Source of the DNA: Dipteris shenzhenensis
Lineage: Eukaryota; Polypodiophyta; Polypodiopsida; Gleicheniales
Length of the DNA: 64,000 nt
Direction: 5' to 3' (one strand)
Assembly: GCA_047967505.1 (NCBI GenBank)
Contig: CM106538.1
Positions 44,290-55,387 of the stretch are shown in pieces. A program made the translations under genes and the position numbers. The stretch's first letter is position 1, and every line of letters begins with the position of its first letter. The notes beneath the pieces were generated by a model, which did not search any database, had not been told where the DNA came from, and worked only from the letters and a program-made list of their open reading frames with translations.

Positions 44290-46566
44290 ATCTCTCTTGC
44301 ATCGAGGCCTCCTCCCTTTGAGACAAAGTACAAATAGAAAGGTAACTCATACAAGCCAGTATGGGCTCTCTAGGGCCCTTGCTGAGTGCTACGCTAATGG
44401 TAATAATCTCAAAACAAATCTCAAAACACTCAAAAACTAGTGCTCAAAATACATATCCAGGTGCCATGGTGTCTGTGTGATGACGAGTAAAGGTATCTCA
44501 TATCTGTGTCTATTGGGACGTCTCTCGCTGTGGCAGGGGCCTTGTAACAGGCCTTAAGTTTCCTAAAGGGCAGTAGACCATAACTTGCATTGCACTTTCA
44601 TTATTCACAGCCACATTGCATCATTTCCAACCACTTACCTTTAAACAATACCCCTTAGAAACAACTTGAGAAATAACTGGATGGAGGCTAGAGTGCCCCT
44701 GCTTAATGAAACCAAGTACAAGACACCACACTGGCCCCAAACACTTGGTGCCCCTTCCGGTATTTATTTATTTCTTTAGGAATGAAATTGGTACATACAA
44801 CAAGGGCTCTCCCTTGTGCTCTGCCCCACGGGCAATTCCACTGTCCAAGCCAAACCTTGGCTATAAACTGCATTTCATCCTAGTGCACACACTAGCACCC
44901 AAGTGCCAAGGTAAAGCTAAGGCATTCACCATTTGTCCATGACCAACTGTAACCGTATCCAAGCATTCCACAAAGACTGTAACCAACTGTTAATGACCAG
45001 GCATCCATACACTTCCCGAAATGCTCAAGCAGCCTCAAGGATTCCAAATGCAATACACTGCCCCTTTGGCACTCTCCCAGGCACACCCTCTGTAACTGAG
45101 TGTCTGCTTAAGCCTGTAAGGTCCAGAGGAAGCTCCAAACAACAGATGAAGCAACAATAAGCTTCCAAAAATCACCAAATGCAATCACATGAAAGGGATA
45201 GCGACTAGAGAACCCAAACCAGCTTCAACAGACTTCAATCCAGCTCCGAAACACCTCCAGAAGCGACACATCCAGTGTTGAGGCTAGCAGGAGTAACAGG
45301 CAGCTAGGAGAGGGAAAGGAAGAGAGGAATTATGAGCTGGAATCAGAGAGAGAGAAAGAGCAAGAGGATCACGGGCAGGAAAGAGAAGCGGTCAGCCAGC
45401 AACCTGCCTTGGGGTGTGCACAAGGAATCGTACGATCAACCGCACAACAGCCCGTACAATCTGGAAATCCGTCCATACAAATAGCCAAAGGTTGTACAAT
45501 AGTAGCAAGTGCTGCGTACAATGTGCAATTATGGCCTTGGGATTCGTGCAACGTGAAAACATCGTACAGCCTGCGTTGAATAGTCCGTACAGCAAGAAAA
45601 ACAGCTTCGTACTGCAATTATGAGCCTTGGAAAAACGTGCCAAATGATCCGTACAGCAGCACTTATGGAATCTGTGCAGCAGCAGCAGCAGCAAATTAGT
45701 GACCGTACGGCTAGTAGATTAATGTCCGTACAACCTGCCTTGGGAGTCGTGAAACAGCCCGTACAGCAGGTACATACTCCTTCAATGCCGTTCCTGCAGT
45801 CCGTACAGCCGTACGGACTGCCTCGAGATGTGTGCAGGCCAAGAAATGCAAGGCATCAAGTCTTCCTTGGACTTCGTACGGCGTGCCCCTTCACCTCGAA
45901 ATGCGTGAAGAAGGAATAATCCAAATAGAAAACGTACCTTAGCCTTGGAAGGAGAGCAAAAGGGTAGGTGTGCATGAGGGAATGCCACGTGGCCCCCTCA
46001 TTAAAGCTCTAACCCTTGCAAACCAATGGAACATTGGTTTGCCCCTCACATTAAAATCCTAACCCCTTCTAACCAATGAAACATTGGTTTCCTTGGGCCT
46101 AACTTTAAGACCCCTCTAAACCTTGCCTTGCCCCTAGCAAGTAGGCCTAGTGTGTTCACCTAGGGACTTCTGGGAAGTGTCTCTTCCCCTGGGCTAGTCC
46201 CCAAAGCGAAAGTTAGTCACGGTTCATAACTTCACGTCCCCGTGACAGGCCTGGTCTCTGTGATCTCTATATCCAATGGGCCATATTAAGAGTGACACCT
46301 TGGCTCAGACGGTCCCCTTTGAGGAGAGCTGAGATAGGCTGAACTTCCATCCTATGTGCTTTGGTCACCCTCTGTATTGTGCGTGGTCTCTGTATCTCTA
46401 GCTCTGTAGCTCCGTGTCATCTCTTCTCGCTGATCCACTCTGCTCTCGTGTCAGCTACCTCCTCCTCCTCCACTCCACTATGTTCTAGGGATGACTTAAA
46501 TGCGTAGAAGTCTGTGACATGTCGATGTGCTCTGTCTATCCTAGTCTCCTGCGGTACTATCGTCTC
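44290..46566 (-). mobile_element. 5'-truncated LINE fragment A (family 1-related), split by a solo LTR
   Basis: The 3' end is on the left. GTAACTCATACAAGCC (44342) and GGCCTC..GAGACAA text align with other LINE ends at 46650, 53135 and, inverted, 63050. After the solo LTR the minus strand encodes HRHVTDFYAFKSSLEHSGVE (about 46500-46440), related to QRPITDFFQSQDTSPQSS, the ORF2 C-terminus of copy 2. Non-functional. Confidence 0.65.
44543..46247. repeat. Solo LTR, 1705 bp, target duplication GGCCT
   Basis: Starts TGTAACAGGCC and ends CCCCGTGACA, with GGCCT immediately outside both ends (44538-44542 and 46248-46252). The LINE sequence on the two sides joins when the segment is removed. No coding domain is inside. 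The interior (45410-45920) is crowded with CCGTACAG/CGTACGG words, a glutamine-codon run (CAG)5 near 45681 and two AACCAATGRAACATTGGTTT palindromes (46020, 46070). Solo LTRs form by recombination between the LTRs of a full element. Orientation is undecided. Confidence 0.85.
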
Positions 46567-47100
46567 CACACAAAAAGAAAGAAAGAAAGATATATTAACG
46601 TCTGCAAGAGGCCTCGTGGGCCTATGAGACAAGGTGCAAAACCAAAAGTAACTCATACAAGCCACTATGGGCTGAAGCAAAGGGCTCACTAAGGCCCTTG
46701 CTGAAAGCTAAAATGCTAACTAGTGAACAACATAGCAAAGTAGCAAATAGCAAAAGGACAGCTGCTGAGAGCTAATGTTCCAAGAGCATGCATAGGCTCC
46801 ACATATCCAGGTGCCAAGGTGGCTCTCTATGGGATGTGAGGAGCTCACGTATATCTGTCTCTCAAGCTGTCTCTCGAGGTGGCGGAGGACGTGGTCTCCT
46901 CGGCCTCTGTATCTGATGGACCACGTCGAGGGTGATGCCTCGTCTCTGGCGGTCTCCTCTGAGGAGGGCTCAGATAGCCTGGACCTCGATCGTGCGTGCT
47001 CTGGTCGCTCTTCGTGTCGTGTGTGGAGTACACGCCTCTCGTCTGGTGAGTGCGGATCCATGATGGTTTCATCTCATCAAGCTCCTCTCCCTCGGCCTCC
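46567..47100 (-). mobile_element. 5'-truncated LINE fragment B (family 1-related)
   Basis: Its tail is the GAAA run at 46567-46590 (CTTT repeat on the minus strand), followed by ATATTAACGTCTGCAAGAGGCCTC, the minus-strand 3' UTR with GGCTTGTATGAGTTAC. The minus frame 47061-46720 is rich in Arg/Glu (RHEERPEHARSRSRLSEPSS), the ORF2 C-terminal tail. It stands at the 5' end of fragment A. Confidence 0.7.
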
Positions 47101-47112
47101 CAAAGGGCTGAC

Positions 47113-47120
<8 letters not shown>

Positions 47121-47174
<54 letters not shown>
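47121..47174. repeat. (GA)27 tract, 3' tail of LINE copy 2
   Basis: Uninterrupted GA repeat, CT repeat on the minus strand, immediately after TTTATTAATG of the LINE 3' UTR. Confidence 0.95.
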
Positions 47175-47177
<3 letters not shown>

Positions 47178-47434
47178 ATTAATGTCTTCAGGAGACCGTG
47201 AAGGTCTATGAGACTAAAGATAACTGATACAATGAGCATAATGGTGGCGGTCTCAAAACGGGCCAGCCAACCGTTTCTACAAAAAAGAGGTTATGAAGGA
47301 CGGTGTGTCTAGTCCTGATACAAAAAATATGTGTCTACCTCCAGATGATACAAAAAATAACGGGGGGGCACCAAAAATGGGGCAGAGGGGGGAGATACAA
47401 TATATATGTGCAGGTGGTGATCATGAGAGACCAA

Positions 47435-50400
47435 TCATAGAGGGGCCGTCAAATGGGGGGCCGGAAAAAACCCTGCGATAGATGATTGGCCTTTGACGTC
47501 ATGCGGCCTAGTCGAGCTCGGTTGTTGGGGGCAGCGGGTGGCCCTATGGATGAGGGCAACGGTAACCCCGGTGGGGTGGGCAGAGAGCAGAGACGAGATG
47601 TCACGGACCTGGATGTGTGAGTCTGTTCGCTGGTGCAACTGTCGTGGCTCTGGCTCTGGCTCACGTCCGCGTTGTCGGCTAGACTGAGGAGAGGTATCCT
47701 GTGACTGGAAGAAATCAGTGATGGGCCGTTGGGTGTCCTCACGTTGTGTGTGCTGCGCGTGTCGCCGTGCTCGGAGAGAGGTATCTCGGTGGTGAGTCAT
47801 ATCATGTAAGAAAGCGACTAGGCATCGCTGATCCGAGAACTGTAGCATGTGTGGGAGGGGGATGAATCCGTCGCGGAAGAGGTAGTTGTACCGGCCTCGA
47901 ATGGCATAATAGATAGGACATTTGAAAGCAAAGTGCTCCTCTGACTCGATCTCCTGCAAGTCGCAAAGTGGGCAAAGGTGGCCCTCTCGTGGGATACCCT
48001 CTGCGCCTCCGCTCTCGATCCGTAATCGGTGTGACGAAACCCTAAACTGACCGAGGGAGATCCGGAGCGCATGTGGTAGATGAAGCTGTGTGTACCCGGA
48101 GGTGTGATGAAGCCCTCCTGTGAGATCTGGAGGCAGTGTCGACGGTAGAAGTCGAGCTTCACAGGAAGCTCGGGGTGAAGAAACCATGTCCGCCAGGTGT
48201 GGAGCTGGAGCTGATCTGCTCGAATGAGCCGGTTGACCTCCTGGTCAGTGGGGGAGAGGGGAGATGGTGGAACGTTGAGGCTGTACTGAAAAGGAGGTAA
48301 CTGGTCTAAGTCGAGGCCCAGTCGGGTGAACCAACTCGAAAGACGACTATACCAGCATCGCTGGTCCCCATCAACGGATAAGGCCATAAAGGAGGATAGG
48401 GCTAGCCAAGGTAGGCGGAGGCGACCGTCGGAGGAGGAGCTGAAATCCCCGACTCTGTGTAGATAAGTGATAGCCTGAAAAGCCGCATCGAGCTGTAGGG
48501 GTGAGGCGCCGAACTCTGCTAGAATGATCTGGTGTGGTACCGATGGTTTGCTGCGGATCATCCGAGCAAACATTATTTTCTGTAGGCGCTCGACTCGAGC
48601 CCACTCTGTGTCTGAAAGGTCGGCTCCCCACCACGGGCTACCGTACATGCCTGCTGGGCGGACCAAAGAATAAAAAAGGAGAGACTTGGTCCGCGGGTCC
48701 TAGAAGTGGGAGTGGTAGCACTGTCGCTCTAGCCGGGCAAGAGCGGCGTAGCCCCGGCTGATCCTGGCCTGCATGGCCATGCGCATCGTGAAGATCGGGC
48801 CTGAGAAGACAATGCCCAAGTATGTGTAAGAGTCAACTATCTCAATAGGGTCGCTGGCGAAGAGGAACTGCTCTCGGTGCATAGCGGGTGTGAAAGTGTT
48901 GAAGATCATCACCTTGGTTTTCCCAAGGTTGACCTTCAAGTCATGTGTATCACAGAAGACCTGAAGTCCATCCGGGTGTCGCTGAAGACTAGTAGCAGAA
49001 GAGGATAGTAGTACTACATCGTCTGCGTATAGGAGAATCTGGATGACAGCCTCCGCAAGAGAGCAGCCCGCACCTCCGAGTGTCCTGATGGTGGTCTCGA
49101 GCTCGTCGATGTAGAGGCCAAATGGAGTCGGTGAGAAGGGACATCCTTGTTTGACTCCGATAGTCCTCGTGATCTTTGGGGTCCAGCTGGTGCCAATCCT
49201 GACCTAGCCCGTCACCCGCTCATAGAGAGCTACTACTGCCCAGATAACCTCCGAGTCGTAGCCTAACTCCTGCAGGCGTCTGACGAGTCGGGCGCGGGGA
49301 ACGGTGTCGAATGCCTTGCAAAAATCCACAAAGCAACAATATACTCTCTGTCTCCTGTGTCTGGCCTCCTCAATGATCCCTCTAAGTGTAAAAATATGAT
49401 CGTAAGTCGAGTGATCCGTTCTGAAACCGGCTTGTCCGGATGCCCTGAGCCCCTGAACCTCTGCGCGAGCACTGACCTCGCCATCTAACACTGATGCATA
49501 GATCTTGGACATAACATGTCCAATCATGATGGTCTTGTAATTCCCTGGATCCATGGAATCTCCTGCTTTGTGGATGGGTGTGATAGTGTTCAGGGTCCAA
49601 GCTCTGGGGAACCCGTGGCAGACAGCTTCATTGAACAACATTGCCAGGATGGGGGCTAGAGTTTTGATGCCATAGGCAACAAACTCTGTGCATAGGCCCT
49701 CATGATCCTTAGCTCGGCCGTTGTGAAGCTTAAGCGCTGCGTGGGTGACTCCCTAGGTTGTGAAGAGGGTGCAAGAAGTGGGGCGGGGGGTGGCTGAGAG
49801 GTCGGGAGGAGGCTGATCAGGGATATCATAGAGTATACGTGCGTAGGAGTGCCAGAGGGAAGTGTGTGTGAGGGGGGAGGGGGATCGGCGTTCTAGGAAT
49901 TTCCTCCAGAAATCCTTGGAGTTGCTACTAAACAGAATGTTCAGTAGTGTATCCTCATTCTGGCGCAGGAAGGCTAGCTTCTTGCGACGGACTAGTCGAC
50001 GATATCCCTGGTGAGATGTGGGTTGGCCCTAGCGTTCCGCTGGGTCGTGAGTCGGAGTGTGCGGCGTAATGCTTTACACTCGTCATCATACCAGCTATTG
50101 CAAGGGGTGGAGCCAGCGGGTGGAGGGCAGGTGGACCGAGTAGTGGAAGGAAAAATGTGGCGGGCTGCATTGTGAAGGGAGTGGGTGATAAGGGCGGCTC
50201 GGTGATCTAGAGAGGGTATGGTGTCTATTTGTATGAGGAGGGAGGCTAGGTGGGTTGAGTAATCAGGTGAGAGGTTATGATCAAAGTGTATATCATGATA
50301 GGTAGTGTAGTGCGGGGTGTGGCTGGGAGGGGCTCGAGGCGCAAGGATATGAAAGAACAGGTAAGTGTGGTCGGCTCCTGGGGGTAAGGGTGCAGTACGG

Positions 50401-51203
50401 AAGTCAGTGATCTGTGGGGCTAAAGCAGGAGATCCCAAAATGTGGTTGACGACACTGGCTCCTCCGCCATGTGGGAAACATGTGAAACCGGAGGCGACAG
50501 GCCACCGGTCTAGTCCATTGTAGATGACCAAATCATGTATATGTCCAAGATCCAAAAGAGCCTGCCCATACGCGGTAATGGGAGCGCGACTGTCGGCCGA
50601 GGAGTGGGGGAAGCCCGAGTCCTCTGTGTCCATCTCAGGTAATAGGACCGGATCTGAGTGGAAGTCCAGGAGTGATGTCTGATGTGCACCTGTCCTTGCG
50701 TTGAAATCCCTAACTAGGAGGACCTCTCCGCTTCTGGAGAACTCCACAATGTCTGAGTAGAGATCTAAATAGGGGGATACCCCCGTATCCTCACGTAACA
50801 TCCGTGCGAAATGTGACGTCTCAGGAGGAAAGTAGTAGACTGCAATAAAGAGGTCGCGTGTGGAGGGGCGTTGAAATCGGGGCCATAGGTAACGGGCATG
50901 GACATCCCCTCTAATCATGTACATCAAGCTCGTGAGTGCTAAACGAAAAAGTACTGCAACTCCGCCTGATTGTTGGACCCCCCCAGTATATCTGGTCTCC
51001 TCACAGAATACTGACTCCCAGGTATAGCCACTGACCGAGGGGAGAGGGCGCTCGGGGCTCTGATGTGTCTCTGTATAGAAAACGATGTCGCGTCCAGTGT
51101 ATGACTCTGAGAAGTTCCGAGGGTCAGACCATAGGGTACCATTACAGTTCCATATGGTGCATGCTAAGGGTACTGTGTGCTGAGTCTGAATCTCATAGAC
51201 CAT
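47435..51203 (-). pseudogene. LINE-1-2 ORF2: endonuclease, reverse transcriptase, zinc knuckle
   Basis: The first 403 codons are open from ATG 51203 (IWNCNG, IVFYTETHQSPE, FIAVYYFPPE). The GDFN motif reads VRDFNARTG and SVVDY reads SVVNH, both damaging endonuclease catalysis. A frameshift near 49995 and TAGs at 49755-49753 and 49206-49204 follow. RT is otherwise well kept: CFVDFCKAFDTVPRARLV, KVNLGKTKVMIF and an intact YADD box near 49020. The last 283 codons to 47818 and the shifted frame to 47435 hold the C-x2-C-x9-H-x4-C knuckle and a basic, Gln/Arg-rich tail. The intact long frames show recent activity of the family. Confidence 0.92.
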
Positions 51204-51209
51204 GTCTCC

Positions 51210-52324
51210 CTATTTGGGGGGGAAGCCTGCTAGCGTGTCTGGAGTACCTGGTGGGGCTCGGCGGCGGGGGCCAACTAATAGGCGGCCATCTCGGACGACA
51301 GGCCACTCCCCCTCCTGACGGGCTACATCTCGCTGGTGAAGCAGGGTGCGCCGCTCTTCCACTTGCATAGGTGTGAGATCCTCATCCATGAAGATAGTAG
51401 GGTGGTCCCGTAGTGTAGCACGTTGCCTGAGTGCTGCAAGTCGAGCCTGAGTATCCTTGAATCGGATGATGAGTGGCTGTGGGTGCGTGGGGTCCCGTCC
51501 TGTGCGCCATGCATGCTCGATCCCATGCTCGGCGAGGCCGAGGGTAGAGGTCACGAAAGCAGTCGCGTCCGCTAAGGGGGTGAGTAAAACTACGCGGGGG
51601 ATACCTCGTACTCGGATGTTGAGAGCCTTACTGGTCCTCTGTTTCTGCTCAGCGATGGTGGCTGAGACTGGTGCTTTAGGTGCCCGTCTCACAACGTCCA
51701 CCCATCTGGTAGTCTCCGCAATAGCAGTCTGGATGGTAGCGATCCGCTCCTCCACCTCTGGTGTAGTGCGCGGGGCCGCTATGACTGTAGCAGTGAGAGA
51801 GACAGCCTCCTGACGGAGGTGAGTGATCTGCTGGCGAATGCTCTGAATAAGCTGATCTTGTGCTACGGTATGATCCCGTAGTCGATGTAGCTCCATAAAG
51901 ATGTAATCTATCGTCTCAGGTGGGACCCGGGGGGTGCGAACTGGGACATGGCGTAGGGCTGGGGGGGCGTGGGAGATAGGCTGGTTGTATATGGCAGGGT
52001 AGTGGAGAAAGGCTGCTGGGTGAGGGGAAGGGGGGACATAAGAGTGGTGGAGACAAAAGGGAGCTGTGTGGGGGGTGAGGAACTGTGACCCTCGCCTGTG
52101 GGGGGGAGGTTGAGGGCGGTGGTAACGGGGGTATTTGGTACACTGGTGGGGGAGGCAGTGGTCGGAGTAGAGATGATGGCTGCGGGAGAAAGAACTGCAT
52201 TGGTGCCCGTTGCACCCGATGTTTTTAGGACTGGTTGGCTGTCAATTGCTAATCCACTCCTGGAGATGCGCTTTGTGATGTCTCCCACAATTGGCTTCGG
52301 AGACTGTTTGGGTTTGTGGGCCAT
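51210..52324 (-). pseudogene. LINE-1-2 ORF1, one-base frameshift
   Basis: Same domain order as copy 1. Residues 1-130 are open from ATG 52324. A 1-base deletion near 51932 (ACCCCCCGGG where copy 1 has ACCTTCCCAGG) ends that frame after SHLRR. From 51896 a 228-codon frame carries the coiled coil (LRDHTVAQDQLIQSIRQQIT), the RRM-like part (NIRVRGIP, PLIIRFKDTQARLAALR) and the C-terminal domain (MDEDLTPMQVEERRTLL). The lesions of the two copies are at different places, so the parental ORF1 was intact. Confidence 0.78.
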
Positions 52325-52495
52325 TGTAGGACTTTTTTAGGTGCACGATTTCCTGTAGAGGCAGATCTTGTTCAGCATTGCTGTAGGGGTGCGCAGGCCT
52401 GCGCAGGGCCAGTGGCAAGCCAAGGCTTGCAGCTGACAAGGGCCCTCAGACCACGGGGCAGCAGGCCAAGTGCAAGCGAGAGTAGGCAGCAGGTC

Positions 52496-52996
52496 GGGGG
52501 CTGGAGGCAGGCGGCGGGGGGGAGCTGGAGGCAGGCAGCGGGGAGGAGGTAGCGGGGGGGAGCTGGAGGTAGGCGGCGGGGGAGCTGGAGAGGCTACGGG
52601 AGGGGGGGGCAGAGCGGAGAGGCTACGGGAGGGGGGACGGAGAGGCTGCGAGAGGGGGAGCGGGGCGGAGAGGCTACGGGAGGGGGGGTGGTGCAGAGGC
52701 TACGGGAGGGGGGGGGCAGAGCAGAGAGACTACGGGAGGGGGGACGGAGAGGCTGCGAGAGGGGGTGCGGGGCAGAGAGGCTATGGGAGGGGGGGTGGCG
52801 CAGAGGCTACGGGAGGGGGGGGGCAGAGCGGAGAGGCTACGGGAGGGGGGACGGAGAGGCTGCGAGAGGGGGAGCGGGGCGGAGAGGCTACAGGAGGGGG
52901 GGGGTGGCGCAGAGGCTACGGGAGGGGGGGGGGCAGAGCAGAGAGGCTACGGGAGGGGGGGGGTAGAGCGGAGAGGCTACGAGGTGGCGCAGAGGC

Positions 52997-53000
<4 letters not shown>
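52496..53000. repeat. G-rich minisatellite with 107-bp higher-order unit
   Basis: About 18 subunits of 22-29 bp based on GAGAGGCTACGGGAGGGGGG. Four variants follow each other (ending GCAGAGCG, ACG, the GCTGCGAGAG type, and TGGYGCA) and the set repeats: the distinctive GAGAGGCTGCG starts at 52640, 52747 and 52854, exactly 107 bp apart. Runs of 5-10 G on the plus strand recur every 25 bp or so. The Arg/Gly/Glu frames here are repeat artefacts. Confidence 0.92.

Positions 53001-53062
<62 letters not shown>
53000..53062. repeat. (GA)31 tract, tail of LINE fragment C
   Basis: Pure GA repeat between the minisatellite and the 3' UTR of the next minus-strand LINE fragment. Confidence 0.9.
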
Positions 53063-53066
<4 letters not shown>

Positions 53067-54209
53067 GGGGAGAGGGGGGGGAGAGTAACAGCAAGGAGAG
53101 GTGACGGGGAGGAGCTATAGAGGCTTGACAAATGGAAAGAAACTCATACAAGCCGGGCTAGGGCTCTTGCTGAGTGCTATGCTAAGCTAAACTATGTAGC
53201 TCAAAATGTCAAAAACAAAACTGGAGCTGAAAAACTGAGAAAGCTGAGACTCAGTAGCCCAAACCCGGCACTCTGGTGGGCTCTCTGGTGGCCTGCAAAG
53301 ATATCCTAGATCTGTGTCTGTTGGGCTGTCTCTCGATGTGGCGGAGGGCTCGGTATCCTCGACATCTGTATCTTTGAAGAGCTATATCTACAGTGATGTA
53401 TCGAGTTGTCTCCTCTAAGGAGGGCGAAGATGGGTCGGACCTCCATCCTGCGTGCTCTGGTCACTCCCCATATCAGGCGTGGACTCTACATGTCTCACTC
53501 GACAGCATTGTGTCGTCTCTCTCTGCTGACCCATGCTGCTTGGATGTCTGCTAACTCCTCCTCCACCCCTCTGTGGCCTAGGGCTGACTTGAATGCATAG
53601 AAGTCCGTGACATGTTGCTGTGATCGGTCTACTTCAGCATCTTGTGGCGCTGTCAATGCCTGCTGTTGTCTGATCTGTCCTAGTAGTGTCTCTTTGTGTC
53701 GTCTCATCTCGATTAGATAGAGCCCAATGCAAACCTCATCATGGAAATGGATCATTCAGGAGAGCGTACCAAAGCCATGCCCCTCCTGAAAGGGGCAGTG
53801 ATAGTGTCCCCGGATCTCTCATTAGGCTAGGCAGACACGTAAGAAATGCTCCTCAGTCTCAACTGCCTAGTGTGCACAACCTGCAGATCCGCTCTCTCTA
53901 GGTATACCTGTAGCTCTCCCTGCCTCGATCCCCAGTTGGTGTGACGAGACCCGCATTTGTCCTATGGCAATCCTCAGTGCATGTGAGACTCTTGTATCTT
54001 CAAGGTAATGGGATCTGATGATGAGTCCATCCTCCGATACTCTCAAAGTCCGAGATGATAGAGCTAGAGGAGATCTAACCGTATGATACGGTTAATCTCC
54101 TCTTGAGGGATCGACTTGGGAGGTGCGTCCATGCTGCACTGGAAGGGGGGCAGCCAGTCCATCGGGATACCGTGATTGGCCCAAACCATCTGGATATCCA
54201 TGCATACCA
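53063..54209 (-). mobile_element. 5'-truncated LINE fragment C, interrupted by the LTR-gag-LTR element
   Basis: The 3' UTR is on the left (GAAACTCATACAAGCC at 53131). The minus frame 53755-53495 encodes SQQHVTDFYAFKSALGHRGV like fragment A. Further right the text around 53930-53990 (GTTGGTGTGACGAGAC, CAGTGCATGTGA) matches ORF2 of copy 2 near 48030-48075. The LINE probably resumes at 57679-57734 beyond the inserted element. Confidence 0.65.
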
Positions 54210-54996
54210 TGTTAGAAATTACCCAACAGAGGGTATGCACAGTGGAAGATTGATAGTAATGCCCAGGAGCTCACACAGTGGGCATGTGGGGTGTGGAATC
54301 ACAAACTTCTTAACTTATGTGCATAGATGTGCAAGCCAGTAAATAGACAATGCTCAAAGACAAATATAGAAGCAACACTTTATATTTCCGTCCGTCCAGA
54401 AACTAGGACAGGATACAATACCAAAAGGTCCTTCTACTACAAGCCTAATGCTTTTAGATCTCTGAGCCCTCGTGCTCCACCTCGAGCATATGTAGACTCT
54501 CTATCTAGATCCCTTCCACCTTGCTGTCCGGAAGCCAGCCTAGGTGGGCTGCCACTCTAGCTCAATCTGCAGCTTCTTCTGGGTCACCTTGTCCTCCTGA
54601 ATGTAGGCCTAAGGCTCCTGGCCGACCAGTCTGCTTGCTGGCTGACCTGGTTGGCTGGTCCAACCAACCCTTTATAAGGGCCTTTGGCAGCCCCTTTTGG
54701 GCTGCTGCCTTTGCCCATTCCTGCGCCTATTGCAGGCCTGTTTGCAGGCCTTATGCCTGCCCATAGACCCCCGCCATGCAGCCGTACAGTTGCGCCACCT
54801 GTCCGCCACTATTCGGGGCCTGTTCCAGCCCGTACAGACAGCCCTTGAGGTGCCTTTGACAGGCTGATGTGCTGTCCTTTCCCTGTGAGGTGCTGCTCAT
54901 GTGGCAGCCCCCTCCCTCATCTTTTTTGCCTAGGTTCACCCTACCCATGCTCTCCTCATATGGGGGCTTACAGATGGGGAGGTGACCATTCCAACA
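54210..54996 (-). repeat. 3' LTR of the LTR-gag-LTR element, 787 bp
   Basis: Paired with the 918-bp LTR at 56756. The length difference is mainly one block of about 130 bp (around 57168-57300) absent here. Both contain GCCGTACAG near their right part and a TTTATAWGGGCC motif (54672). Confidence 0.9.
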
Positions 54997-55387
54997 CCCC
55001 CTCTCACCGACACATCCAGGCCCAATGCCAACACGTCGATGACGATGCTCGAGTAACTCCCTGGTCGTAGTCCTCTGGAACTTTTCGATGTCGAAATATT
55101 TTCCTGGCATTTCATCTAGTGGCTCCTGCTCCACCAGGTCTGGTTCCGCTTCTGCACACCATCCTGGTATGTAGGTCCATCTTTGGTAGCACCTCTTGGC
55201 ACCACCATCTTCTGTCACGTTCCTGCCTTTGAACTCGAGCAATCCAACCGTCACGATCTTCCAGTTGTCCGCCTCATAATGAGTGAACAACATGGAGTCT
55301 TCCAGGCACCACGCTCTGAGGGTCTGTTTCAACCCGTCCTTCCTTTGGCAAGGTTTGCAACCAATGAATATCTCCAGATAACCTGGA
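54997..55387 (-). other. Post-gag region of the LTR-gag-LTR element
   Basis: A minus-strand frame from 55428 is open for 225 codons into the LTR (MLTLTRGWIPRVHDPGYLEI, YFDIEKFQRTTTREL). It follows gag but shows no protease, RT or integrase motif. A similar translated stretch occurs in the relic near 22880-23200. Ends with the purine-rich GAGAGGGGG next to the 3' LTR. Confidence 0.45.

Larger units (their letters stand above)
47175..52495 (-). mobile_element. LINE family 1, copy 2, nearly full length
   Basis: Minus-strand order: 5' UTR (52495-52325), ORF1 (52324-51210), ORF2 (51203-47435), 3' UTR (47434-47175), CT-repeat tail. It is close to copy 1 in sequence and in the opposite orientation 7.5 kb away. 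Unlike copy 1 it keeps the region between endonuclease and RT (50215-49825). The minus-strand homology with copy 1 starts at about 52490, where the G-rich minisatellite begins. Confidence 0.92.

Noticed and set aside
44300-47100. Interpretation of the short repeated LINE-like ends as a SINE family sharing the LINE tail
   Set aside because: Their minus-strand translations still contain the ORF2 C-terminus (HVTDFYAFKS), so they are 5'-truncated LINEs rather than SINEs.
52470-53131. 216-codon Arg/Gly/Glu-rich frame and its neighbours
   Set aside because: They arise from the G-rich minisatellite and GA tract, with all frames open because stops cannot occur in the repeat.
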